Shown: positions 8,293-16,337 of the stretch, piece after piece
Position numbering within the stretch: the stretch's first letter is position 1
Layout: each line of letters begins with the position of its first letter
Assembly: GCA_029959865.1 (NCBI GenBank)
Contig: JASCPE010000008.1
Span: 1 to 64,000 of the forward strand
Direction of reading: 5' to 3'
DNA from: Microbacteriaceae bacterium PS02070
GTDB lineage: Bacteria > Actinomycetota > Actinomycetes > Actinomycetales > Microbacteriaceae
Length of the DNA: 64,000 nt
Notes under the pieces: generated by a model
The model's input: the letters and a program-made list of their open reading frames with translations, nothing else
What the model was told of the DNA's origin: nothing
Databases searched by the model: none
Position numbers and translations under genes: made by a program

Positions 8293-9096
8293 TCAGTAGG
8301 AGGCGCGCGCGTCGCCCTCGTCGTTCGGCGTCCACCGCGCCGCGAGGGCTTCCGACCCGCGCGCGACGGTGGCGACATCCGCGCCGACGAGCAAGAAGTC
8401 TGCTCCAGCGGCCACATACGCGTCCGCGGTCTCCGGGTCGAAGGCGTTGACCCCCACCGGCTTTCCTGCGCCGTGCACAGCGTCGAACGTGCGCCGCACG
8501 GCCGCGGTGACATCGGGATGGGTCTGCTGCCCCAAGAGCCCCATCGATGCCGCAAGGTCTGAGGGGCCGACGAAGATTCCGTCGACGCCGTCGACCGCGG
8601 CGATCTCTGCGGCGGCCGCCACGCCCTCGTGCGTCTCAATCTGCAGGAAGAGGGAAACGTAGGCGTCTGCGTTGGTGAGGTAATCCTCGACCCGGTTCCA
8701 TCGCGCCGACCGTGCCAGTGCCGAGCCGACTCCACGGACTCCCCGCGGCGGATAGCGCACCGCCTCGACGAGGGTGCGCGCGTGCTCTGCGGAGGACGCC
8801 ATCGGCACGAGGATGTTCTGGGCTCCGAGATCGAGCACTTGCTTGATCGTCACGGCGTCACCGAACGGGACGCGCACGACCGGCGTCGACGGGTACGGGG
8901 CCACGGCCTGCAGCTGGGCGAGAACGGTGGGGAGGCTGTTGGGAGAGTGCTCCATATCGATGAGAAGCCAATCCAGGCCGGCGCCGGCACCGATCTCTGC
9001 CATGACGGGGGAGCCGGAGCAGATCCAGTACCCCGCGAGCGGACGCTGTGCGCCCGCCAGCGCATCGCGGAAGGTCGGAGTCAGACGAAGCGGCAT
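8293..9096 (-). CDS. hpaI: HpcH/HpaI aldolase (4-hydroxy-2-oxoheptanedioate aldolase)
   Basis: This 267-residue class II pyruvate aldolase cleaves 4-hydroxy-2-oxoheptane-1,7-dioate to pyruvate and succinate semialdehyde, the last step of homoprotocatechuate degradation. Motifs: DMEHSPNS with the catalytic histidine, QIETHEGV with the metal-binding glutamate, and GIFVGPSDLAASMG with the metal-binding aspartate. The start overlaps the end of hpaH by 16 bases, supporting co-translation. It is the last gene of the hpa operon. A more general HpcH-type 2-keto-3-deoxy acid aldolase activity is possible, but context favours HpaI. Confidence 0.92.
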   Translation of the reverse strand: MPLRLTPTFRDALAGAQRPLAGYWICSGSPVMAEIGAGAGLDWLLIDMEHSPNSLPTVLAQLQAVAPYPSTPVVRVPFGDAVTIKQVLDLGAQNILVPMASSAEHARTLVEAVRYPPRGVRGVGSALARSARWNRVEDYLTNADAYVSLFLQIETHEGVAAAAEIAAVDGVDGIFVGPSDLAASMGLLGQQTHPDVTAAVRRTFDAVHGAGKPVGVNAFDPETADAYVAAGADFLLVGADVATVARGSEALAARWTPNDEGDARASY

Positions 9097-9884
9097 GTGA
9101 TGGTCCCCATCGGTCCGTAATCGCAGTGCACGGTGTCACCGCGCTGCACCCACAGCGGCCGGGTGAAGGATCCCGCGAGGAGAATCTCGCCCGCCTCCAG
9201 CCGCGCACCGTGCTGGTGGAACTTGTTTGCCAGCCATGCGATTCCTTCCGCCGGATGGCCGAGAACACCGGCGGCGACGCCGGTCTCCTCCACCTCGCCG
9301 TTGCGGAACAGGACGCCGGGAACCCACGGCAGATCGATCTCGTCGGGACGTTTCTGGGTCGAGCCGAGCACGATGCCTCCGTACGCGGCGTTGTCCGAGA
9401 TCGTGTCGACGATCGTGCGGCCCTCCATCTCGATGTGCGAGTTGAGGATCTCCAGCGCGGGGACGACGTAGTCGGTCGCCGCGAGCACATCGTCCCGGGT
9501 GCAGTCGGGGCCCTCCAGCGGGGCTTTCAGACAGAAGGCGAGCTCAACTTCGATGCGGACGTTGGAGTACAGGTCGACCGGGATCTCGGCACCGTCCCGC
9601 CACACCGTGTCGTCGAACATCACACCGTAGTCCGGTTCAGAGATTCCCGTCGCCTGCTGCATGGCCTTCGACGTGAGCCCGATCTTTCTTCCCACCAGTC
9701 GATGACCCTCGGCGAGCTTCGCGTCGCGCCACATGCCTTGGATGGCATATGAATCTTCGATTGTTGCCTGCGGGTAGCGTGCGGTGATGCGGGGGATCAT
9801 CCCGTGCGTTCGGTCGGCGTCGGCGAGTTCCGCGGCGATCGACTCGACCTCGGCGTCGCTGAGTCCTCGTTCGATCTGAGTCAT
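9081..9884 (-). CDS. hpaH: 2-oxo-hept-4-ene-1,7-dioate hydratase
   Basis: At 267 residues it has the length I expect for HpaH. It hydrates 2-oxohept-4-ene-1,7-dioate to the HpaI substrate. It belongs to the fumarylacetoacetase-like hydratase group: GRKIGLTSKAMQQ near residue 66, EVELAFCL with metal ligands, and SDNAAYGGIVLG. The ATG at 9884 is preceded by a strong AGGAGG; the longer open frame upstream overlaps hpaD and is rejected. It lies 13 bases after the hpaD stop and overlaps hpaI. Confidence 0.93.
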   Translation of the reverse strand: MTQIERGLSDAEVESIAAELADADRTHGMIPRITARYPQATIEDSYAIQGMWRDAKLAEGHRLVGRKIGLTSKAMQQATGISEPDYGVMFDDTVWRDGAEIPVDLYSNVRIEVELAFCLKAPLEGPDCTRDDVLAATDYVVPALEILNSHIEMEGRTIVDTISDNAAYGGIVLGSTQKRPDEIDLPWVPGVLFRNGEVEETGVAAGVLGHPAEGIAWLANKFHQHGARLEAGEILLAGSFTRPLWVQRGDTVHCDYGPMGTITCRFV

Positions 9885-9897
9885 GCGAGAGCCCTCC

Positions 9898-11059
9898 TCA
9901 GAGCTGGTGGCCGAGCTTGTATTCGCCCTGCTTCCACTCCGGCATCTCCTCGGTGTCGTTCTGCCGTGTGTAGGAGAAACCATCGGCGCCGATCGTGACC
10001 GCCATCTCGCTGGAGTCGGTGCGCGCGACCACGGGTTGCGGATTGCCATCGAGATCCAGGACGATGCTGCCGTCGGTGTACCAGCTCGGGACGACCGGGT
10101 TTCCCCACCAGTCGCGGCGCTGGTTATCGTGCACGTCCCACGTCACCACGGGATTGTCCGGGTCGCCGGTGTAGTAGTCCTGCGTGTAGACCTCGACGCG
10201 GTGCCCATCGGGATCGCGCAGGTACAGGTAGAACGCGTTGGAGACTCCGTGCCGGCCGGGACCCCGCTCGATCGCGTCCGACCGACGCAGCGCCCCGAGC
10301 TTGTCGCAGATGGCGAGGATGTTGTGCTTCTCATGGGTCGCGAAGCAGACGTGGTGCATCCGCGGTCCGTCGCCGCCGGTCATCGCGGTGTCGTGGACGG
10401 TCGGCTTGCGTCGCATCCACGCGGCGTAGACCGTGCCTTCCTCATCCTGAATGTCTTCCGTGACCCGGAAGCCGAGGTCCTGCATGTACTTCACGGCGCG
10501 TGGCACGTCGGGGGTGATCTGGTTGAAGTGGTCGAGGCGGACGAGTTCGCCCGGAATGTGGAGGTCATATCGCCACGACATTCGCTCGACGTGGTCGGTC
10601 TGGTGGAAGAACTCGTAAGGGAACCCGAGTGGGTCAACCACCCGGACAGAGTCCCCGATCCCCTTGACGAAGCCCTCGCGAGCGCGGCACATCGCACCCG
10701 AGTTCACGGTAGAAGGCCTCTGCGGCATCCAGGTCCTCGGCGGTGCGCACGCGGTACGAGAAGGCGGCGACTGCGGGAGCGTCGCCCTTTCTCAGCACGA
10801 GGTTGTGGTGGATGAACTCCTCCGTCGACCGCAGGTAGATCGTTTCGTCGTCCTCTTCCGTGACGTAGAGCCCGAGAATGTCGACGTAGAACTGCCGTGA
10901 GGCGGCGAGATCGGTGACGACGAGCTCCATGTAGGCGCAACGCAGAATGTCCGGCGGCGCGGCCGCGGGGGTCGCGATGGGGTTGTCGCTCTCAATGGGT
11001 GCCTCCTGGGAGACGAAGAATCCAGAGGAGGTCAGGGTCATGTCGTCGCGTTTGGTCAT
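9898..11059 (-). pseudogene. hpaD: 3,4-dihydroxyphenylacetate (homoprotocatechuate) 2,3-dioxygenase, broken by a frameshift
   Basis: Two overlapping frames together make a full extradiol dioxygenase of about 375 residues. The first part (from ATG 11059) carries DILRCAYMELVVTDLAASRQFY and ends ELGCDVPR; the second carries AREGFVKGIGDSVRV to the end. The switch lies near 10684-10692, where one surplus base (for example one C of GTGCCGCGC) explains the shift. All catalytic residues known from the Brevibacterium enzyme fall in the second part with matching spacing: H155, N157, H200, H214, R243, H248, Y257 and E267. No slippery heptamer is present. This is either a recent inactivating indel or a sequencing error; conservation of both halves shows no decay otherwise. 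An intact gene would open the catechol ring of homoprotocatechuate. Confidence 0.85.
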
Positions 11060-11095
11060 GTCAGCGTCCTTGCGTGTGTGATCAACGATCGAATG

Positions 11096-12622
11096 TCAGT
11101 GGTCTGCGTCGGCCTTGCCGAACGTGGGGTTGTGCACCTCGCCGAGGGTGATGTGCACCGCCTGCTGGTCGGTATAGAAGTCGATCGAGCGGTAGCCGCC
11201 CTCGTGACCGAGGCCGGATGCCTTCACGCCCCCGAACGGTGTGCGCAGATCACGCACGTTGTTCGAGTTGAGCCACACCATTCCGGCTTCCACCGACTGT
11301 GCGAAGTTGTGCGCCCGCTTCAGGTCGTTGGTCCACACATACGCGGCGAGGCCGTACTTCGTGTTGTTGGCGAGGGTGAGGGCTTCTTCCGTCGTGTCGA
11401 AGGGGGTGATCGCGACGACCGGGCCGAAGATCTCCTCCTGGAAGATCCGCGCGTCGGGAGAGACATCGGCGAACACAGTCGGTGCGACGAAGTTGCCCTC
11501 CTCGAACCCTTCGGGCCTTCCGCCGCCGGCGACTAGGCGCCCCTCGCTCTTGCCGATCTCGACGTAGCTCATCACCTTCTCGAAGTGCTCCGGGTGTACC
11601 AGGGCGCCCACTTCAGTCGCGGGGTCATGCGGGTAGCCGACCTTGACGCGTTGAGCCTGCGCGGCATAACGCTCCACGAACTCGTCGTAGACACCACGCT
11701 GGACGAGAATGCGCGAGCCGGCGGTGCAGCGCTCGCCGTTGAGGGAGAACACACCGAAGATCGTCGCGTCGATCGCCGCGTCCAGATCGGCGTCGTCGAA
11801 GACCACCGCGGGGGACTTGCCGCCGAGCTCCATCGACAAGCCCTTCAGGAAGGGCGCGGCGTTGCCGAAGATGATCTGACCCGTGCGGCTCTCGCCCGTG
11901 AAGGAGATGAGCGGGACATCGGGGTGCTTCACCAGGGCGTCACCGGCGTCTTCGCCGAGGCCGTTGACGAGGTTGAAGACACCTCGCGGGAGACCGGCCT
12001 CTTCGAAGATGCCTGCCCACAGCGATGCGGACAGCGGGGTGAACTCGGCAGGCTTGAGGACGACGGTGTTGCCCGTCGCGAGCGCCGGACCGAGCTTCCA
12101 CGACTCCAGCATGAACGGGGTGTTCCAGGGAGTGATCAACCCCGCGACGCCGATCGGCTTGCGGTTGACATAGTTGATCTGGCGACCGGGAACTTTGAAC
12201 GTGTCGTCGGTCTGCGCCACGATCAGGTCCGCGAAGAAGCGGAAGTTCTCGGCCGCGCGGCGGGCCTGGCCCAGTGCCTGTGTGATCGGCAGGCCGGAGT
12301 CGAACGACTCGAGCTCGGCCAGGCGAGCGTCTCGCGATTCCACGATGTCGGCGATCTTGTGCAGGATGCGGGAACGTTCGCGCGGGAGCATCCGCGGCCA
12401 GGGGCCCTCGGTGAAGGCACGAGTGGCGGCAGCGACGGCCTTGTCGATGTCTGCCTTCTTGCCAGCCGCGGCCTGCAGATAGGTCTGATTCGAGACAGGG
12501 TCGAGCACGTCGAACGTATCGCCGTCCTCACTGTCCACGAACTCGCCGTCGATGTAGTGCTGAATGCGCTCGGGGAGGTCAGCCGGGACGTGGCGGCGGT
12601 CGAGCGCGAGGGTGTCAGACAT
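11096..12622 (-). CDS. hpaE: 5-carboxymethyl-2-hydroxymuconate semialdehyde dehydrogenase
   Basis: This 508-residue NAD-dependent aldehyde dehydrogenase oxidises the ring-cleavage product of HpaD. Motifs: ITPWNTPFMLESWK for cofactor binding, FTGESRTGQ, the general base E265 in MELGGKSP, the nucleophile C299 in GERCTAGSR, and FGPVVAI near the C-terminus. The ATG at 12622 has AAGGAG upstream. A further in-frame extension overlaps the GntR gene and has no family similarity. It lies between the regulator and hpaD on the same strand, so it is part of the operon. Confidence 0.94.
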   Translation of the reverse strand: MSDTLALDRRHVPADLPERIQHYIDGEFVDSEDGDTFDVLDPVSNQTYLQAAAGKKADIDKAVAAATRAFTEGPWPRMLPRERSRILHKIADIVESRDARLAELESFDSGLPITQALGQARRAAENFRFFADLIVAQTDDTFKVPGRQINYVNRKPIGVAGLITPWNTPFMLESWKLGPALATGNTVVLKPAEFTPLSASLWAGIFEEAGLPRGVFNLVNGLGEDAGDALVKHPDVPLISFTGESRTGQIIFGNAAPFLKGLSMELGGKSPAVVFDDADLDAAIDATIFGVFSLNGERCTAGSRILVQRGVYDEFVERYAAQAQRVKVGYPHDPATEVGALVHPEHFEKVMSYVEIGKSEGRLVAGGGRPEGFEEGNFVAPTVFADVSPDARIFQEEIFGPVVAITPFDTTEEALTLANNTKYGLAAYVWTNDLKRAHNFAQSVEAGMVWLNSNNVRDLRTPFGGVKASGLGHEGGYRSIDFYTDQQAVHITLGEVHNPTFGKADADH

Positions 12623-12639
12623 CTGATCTCCTTGTTCGG

Positions 12640-13314
12640 TCAGAATGCGGGGAGGCCGAGAGCCTCGTACGGGTGTTCGTGGATCATGTAGGCGTCGAGT
12701 GTCGCGGAGCGGTGACGCCGCGCGGCGGTCTCGATCTCGGTGAGGGACGCGCCTGTCTCGATGAGTGCGACGATCTGTTCGTGCTCGCGCACCGACTCCT
12801 GAGCACGCCCGGGAACGAAGCTGAAAGTCGACGCGCGCAGGTTGCCCAGCCGCGACCACTCGCCACTGACGAGTTCGAGCAGCCGCGGATTGGGGCAGGC
12901 GTGGAAGAGCACCGAGTGGAACTTCTGGTTCAGTGCGGTGAAGGCAGGCGGATCGAAGTGATCGAGGGTCTCGATCATCTGCTCGTTCAGCGCGCGCGCG
13001 TGCTGCAAGTCGTCAGTGGTGAGGCTCCGTGCGGCGAGCGCAGTGGCGGTGCCTTCGAGAATCGAGAGCGCTTGCATGCTGTAGCGGTACTGCGAGTCAT
13101 CGACCATCGAGACGCGAGCGCCGACGTTGCGTTCGAAGGTCACCAGCCCCTCGGCCTCGAGCTGGCGGATGGCTTCGCGCACTGGGACGACGCTCATGTC
13201 GAGTTCGCCGGCGATGGAGCCGAGCACGAGGCGGTAGCCGGGGGTGAACGTGCCACGCGCGATGCGCTCTTTCACCCAGCGATAGGCGTGCTGCGACTTG
13301 CTGAGCTGACTCAT
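12640..13314 (-). CDS. GntR-family regulator, FCD type
   Basis: This 224-residue regulator has an N-terminal winged helix (about 1-70: AYRWVKERIARGTFTPGYRL, then SVVPVREAIRQLEAEGLV) and an all-helical FCD effector domain with potential metal-binding histidines (NQKFHSVLFHAC and HRSATLDAYM). It sits inside the hpa operon, its ATG overlapping the stop of the FAH-RraA gene, so it almost certainly controls this cluster. The near-palindrome ATCGTATATGAT in the divergent promoter at 14811-14822 resembles GntR/FCD operators. The effector is presumably an aromatic acid or pathway intermediate. Confidence 0.92.
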   Translation of the reverse strand: MSQLSKSQHAYRWVKERIARGTFTPGYRLVLGSIAGELDMSVVPVREAIRQLEAEGLVTFERNVGARVSMVDDSQYRYSMQALSILEGTATALAARSLTTDDLQHARALNEQMIETLDHFDPPAFTALNQKFHSVLFHACPNPRLLELVSGEWSRLGNLRASTFSFVPGRAQESVREHEQIVALIETGASLTEIETAARRHRSATLDAYMIHEHPYEALGLPAF

Positions 13315-14780
13315 CGACCGTTCCGCTCTGCGTCGTATTGCGCACGCCACTGCGCGTTCATCGGGAAGAGCTCTTTGACGGGGTACCCTTCGGCGACCTT
13401 CTCGGCGACCCACGCATCCGCGTCTTCTTGAGCGAGAGCGGCGTCCGCGACCTCTTCGGCCAGATCCGGCGGGATCACAATCACGCCGTCGGCATCGCCC
13501 ACGATGACATCGCCGGGCTGAACCGTCGCGCCGCCACACGCGATGGTGAGATCGATATCCCAGGGAACGTGGCGGCGGCCGAGGACGGCGGGATGGCCTC
13601 CCACCGTATAGACGGGGAGCCCCACGGCAGTGACGGCGTCAAGGTCTCGCACCCCGCCGTCTGTCACGATGCCCGCGGCGCCCCGAGCCTTCGCGCGGAT
13701 CGCCAGGACATCGCCCAGCGTTCCGGACGAGTCCACCCCGCGTGCCTCGATGATGAGGACTTCGCCCTCGCCGACGGCGTCGAACGCGCGCTTCTGTGCG
13801 TTGTACCCACCACCGTGGGACTCGAAGAGGTCCTCGCGGTTGGGGACGAAACGAAGCGTCTTCGCGGTCCCGACGAGCTTCTGACCCGGGTGGAGCGGGC
13901 GGACCCCATCGATCGTGACGTTGTTCAGGCCGCGCTTGCGCAGTTGCTGAGACAGACCCGCCACCGGCGTCCGGGTGAGCTTGTCGCGGAGCTCCGGTGA
14001 CAGCCCGAGCGGCGCGAGCCCGGCCGCGTCGCGAGACCCCCACGCCTCGGTGCGCTGCTGGTCGTCAACAGCGGGGAGTGAGCCCACGCCGGGGTCAAAC
14101 GAGCCCGATCCTTCCACGACGGTCGTGAGGAGCCGGCCCGACGAGGCTCCCGTGCCGGGTGCATCGACTTCGACCTCGACGACCTGACCGGGGGTGACCA
14201 CGGTCGATCCGGCCGGAGTTCCGGTCAGGATGACGTCGCCGGTTTCCAGCGTGAAGTGCTGCGAGAGGTCGGCGACGAACTGGGGGAGTGAGAAGAGCAG
14301 AGTGTCCGTGGTGTCGTCTTGCGCCAACTCGCCGTCGACCCAGGTCCGCAGGCGCAGCCCGGCGGGATCGATCGTCCGGGCGTCGATCAGTTCCGGGCCG
14401 ATCGGGGTGTATCCATCGCCGCCCTTGGAGCGGACGTTCGAGCCCTTGTCCGACGCGCGCAGGTCGTACAGGCCGAAGTCGTTCGACGCGGTCACGAAGG
14501 CGACGTGGTCCCACGCGCGCTCGAGTGGCACGCTGCGGGCAGGTTCGCCGATGACGAGGGCGATCTCGCCTTCGAAGGCGAGGAGTTCGGTGCCCGCGGG
14601 GCGGGTGATGGTGGCACCTGACGCACTGACCGAGCTCGACGGCTTGAAGAAGTAGGAAGGCTGCGCCGGCGTCCGTCCACGCTGAGCGGCGCGAGAGGGA
14701 TAAGCAACGTGGACGGCGATGATCTTGCCGGGTCGCTGCGGCAGGCCGGTGAACCGTGCGTCTGCGATTTCTTCGGTCAT
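13311..14780 (-). CDS. FAH-domain isomerase/decarboxylase (HpaG-like) fused to RraA/HMG-aldolase-like domain
   Basis: This 489-residue protein has two domains. Residues about 15-225 are a fumarylacetoacetate hydrolase fold: metal ligands E70 and E72 in FEGEIALVIG and D101 in NDFGLYDLRASDKG, then GGDGYTPIGPEL and GDVILTGTPAG. Residues about 265-489 are an RraA-like domain: GGGYNAQKRAFDAVGEGEVL, GDVLAIRAKARGAAG, DGGVRD (R378, D379) and VIVGDADGVIVIP. In enterobacterial HpaG the partner half is a second FAH domain. RraA-like class II aldolases can decarboxylate oxo-acids, so the second domain may carry the OPET decarboxylase step; this is inference. Start ATG 14780 with GAGGGAG upstream. It is first in the operon and overlaps the GntR gene. 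Confidence 0.88.
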   Translation of the reverse strand: MTEEIADARFTGLPQRPGKIIAVHVAYPSRAAQRGRTPAQPSYFFKPSSSVSASGATITRPAGTELLAFEGEIALVIGEPARSVPLERAWDHVAFVTASNDFGLYDLRASDKGSNVRSKGGDGYTPIGPELIDARTIDPAGLRLRTWVDGELAQDDTTDTLLFSLPQFVADLSQHFTLETGDVILTGTPAGSTVVTPGQVVEVEVDAPGTGASSGRLLTTVVEGSGSFDPGVGSLPAVDDQQRTEAWGSRDAAGLAPLGLSPELRDKLTRTPVAGLSQQLRKRGLNNVTIDGVRPLHPGQKLVGTAKTLRFVPNREDLFESHGGGYNAQKRAFDAVGEGEVLIIEARGVDSSGTLGDVLAIRAKARGAAGIVTDGGVRDLDAVTAVGLPVYTVGGHPAVLGRRHVPWDIDLTIACGGATVQPGDVIVGDADGVIVIPPDLAEEVADAALAQEDADAWVAEKVAEGYPVKELFPMNAQWRAQYDAERNGR

Positions 14781-14794
14781 GAGCTCCCTCGCTC

Positions 14795-14839
14795 TTGCTT
14801 CGTATCTGAAATCGTATATGATCATTCCAGCCCGGGCAA
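14795..14839. promoter_or_regulatory. Divergent hpa promoter with candidate GntR operator
   Basis: Between the FAH-RraA gene and the MHS transporter, ATCGTATATGAT (14811-14822) is a near-perfect palindrome. On the plus strand TTGCTT (14795-14800) and TATGAT (14817-14822) are spaced by 16 bases. On the minus strand TTGCCC (14839-14834) and TACGAT (14816-14811) are spaced by 17 bases. Both -10 boxes overlap the palindrome, so one bound repressor could block both directions. The GntR/FCD regulator in the operon is the likely ligand. Confidence 0.65.
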
Positions 14840-14890
14840 GCAGGATTCGGTCCGGGACGACAACGACGTCACTCTCAGGGAGTTACAACG

Positions 14891-16306
14891 ATGAGCTCAT
14901 CCTCTTACGAACACGGTCAGCAGCGGCCCGGGTCTCAGCCGGACGGCTTCACCCCTACGGGCACCATCGCGTCGGCGACGGAACGCCGCCGTGTCGTCTT
15001 TGCGACGGTGGTCGGTACCACGGTCGAGTGGTACGACTTCTTCATCTACGCGCAAGCCGCCGGGCTCGTCTTCGCGACGCTCTTCTTCCAGCCGGCGGGC
15101 GAGGGCTTTGCGCAGATCCTCGCCTTCATCACCGTCGGAATCAGCTTCCTGTTCCGACCCCTGGGCGCGTTCCTGGCGGGACACCTCGGTGACCGCTACG
15201 GTCGCCGACTCGTCCTGATGCTGACGCTCATCCTCATGGGTGTCGCAACGACCCTGGTCGGCCTGCTCCCGACCTACGCTGCCATCGGTATCGCTGCGCC
15301 GATCCTGCTCATCTTCCTGCGCATCGTGCAGGGTATCTCTGCCGGCGGCGAGTGGGGCGGCGCGGTCCTGATGGCTGTTGAGCACGCTCCTCGGCATCGC
15401 CGCGGCCTCTTCGGCGCATCCCCGCAGATCGGTGTCCCCCTGGGGCTTCTGCTCGCATCGGGCACGATGGCGCTGATGACGGTCATCGCGCCGGGTGATG
15501 CCTTCCTCGAGTGGGGCTGGCGCGTGCCGTTCCTGCTGTCGATCGTGCTCATCCTCGTGGGGTACTACATCCGACGCCGCGTCGAGGAGAGCCCCGTCTT
15601 CACGGAGCTTGCGGCACGCAAGGAGCAGGCGAACACGCCGATCGCCCAGCTGTTCCGCAAGCACACCCCCCTCGTGATCATCGCCGCTCTCGTCTTCGCC
15701 GGAAACAACGCCGTCGGGTACATGACCACCGGCGGCTACATCCAGGGCTACGCGACCAACCCCGAGGGGCCCGTAGGCCTGGATCGCAGTGATGTGCTCG
15801 GCGCGGTCACGCTCTCGGCGGTGTCGTGGCTCGTCTTCACGTGGCTCTCCGGCTACGTCGCCGACAAGATCGGCCGTCGCAACACGTATCTCATCGGATG
15901 GGTGCTGCAGCTCGGTGGTGTGTTCCTGCTCTTCCCGCTGGTGAACACGGGGTCGCTCATGAACCTCACGATCGCCCTCGTCGTCCTCGCGGTCGGACTC
16001 GGCTTCACCTACGGTCCGCAGGCGGCGCTCTACACGGAGCTCTTCCCCGCCTCGATCCGGTTCTCCGGCGTCTCGATCTCCTACGCGATCGGCGCGATCC
16101 TCGGTGGTGCGTTTGCGCCGACCATCGCGCAGGCGATCGTCCAGGCCACCGGCTCCACCGGTGCGGTGACGGTTTACCTGGCGGGTATGACCCTGCTCGG
16201 CCTCATTGCGACTCTGCTCCTGCGTGATCGTTCCGGAATTCCGCTCGGTCCGGATCACGAAGAGGAGCAGGCCAAGAGCCCGATCATCGGAGTCGGGCGC
16301 GCCTGA
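14891..16306 (+). CDS. MHS-family MFS transporter, probable aromatic acid:H+ symporter
   Basis: This 471-residue inner-membrane protein has twelve predicted helices. The family signatures are clear: GTTVEWYDFFIYAQAAGLVF at helix 1, HLGDRYGRRLVL in loop 2-3, LRIVQGISAGGEWGGAVLMAVE and WGWRVPFLLS. MHS members import carboxylates and aromatic acids by proton symport. It is divergent from the hpa operon under a shared promoter and 31 bases upstream of the monooxygenase gene, so it probably imports the aromatic growth substrate (a hydroxyphenylacetate or hydroxybenzoate). The exact substrate is inferred only from context. Confidence 0.9.
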   Translation: MSSSSYEHGQQRPGSQPDGFTPTGTIASATERRRVVFATVVGTTVEWYDFFIYAQAAGLVFATLFFQPAGEGFAQILAFITVGISFLFRPLGAFLAGHLGDRYGRRLVLMLTLILMGVATTLVGLLPTYAAIGIAAPILLIFLRIVQGISAGGEWGGAVLMAVEHAPRHRRGLFGASPQIGVPLGLLLASGTMALMTVIAPGDAFLEWGWRVPFLLSIVLILVGYYIRRRVEESPVFTELAARKEQANTPIAQLFRKHTPLVIIAALVFAGNNAVGYMTTGGYIQGYATNPEGPVGLDRSDVLGAVTLSAVSWLVFTWLSGYVADKIGRRNTYLIGWVLQLGGVFLLFPLVNTGSLMNLTIALVVLAVGLGFTYGPQAALYTELFPASIRFSGVSISYAIGAILGGAFAPTIAQAIVQATGSTGAVTVYLAGMTLLGLIATLLLRDRSGIPLGPDHEEEQAKSPIIGVGRA

Positions 16307-16337
16307 CCGCAGGGCCGTCTGAGGAAGGACCACGCTG

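Noticed and set aside
10684-10692. Programmed frameshifting in hpaD
   Set aside because: No slippery heptamer or downstream pseudoknot is evident, and the family elsewhere is a single frame.
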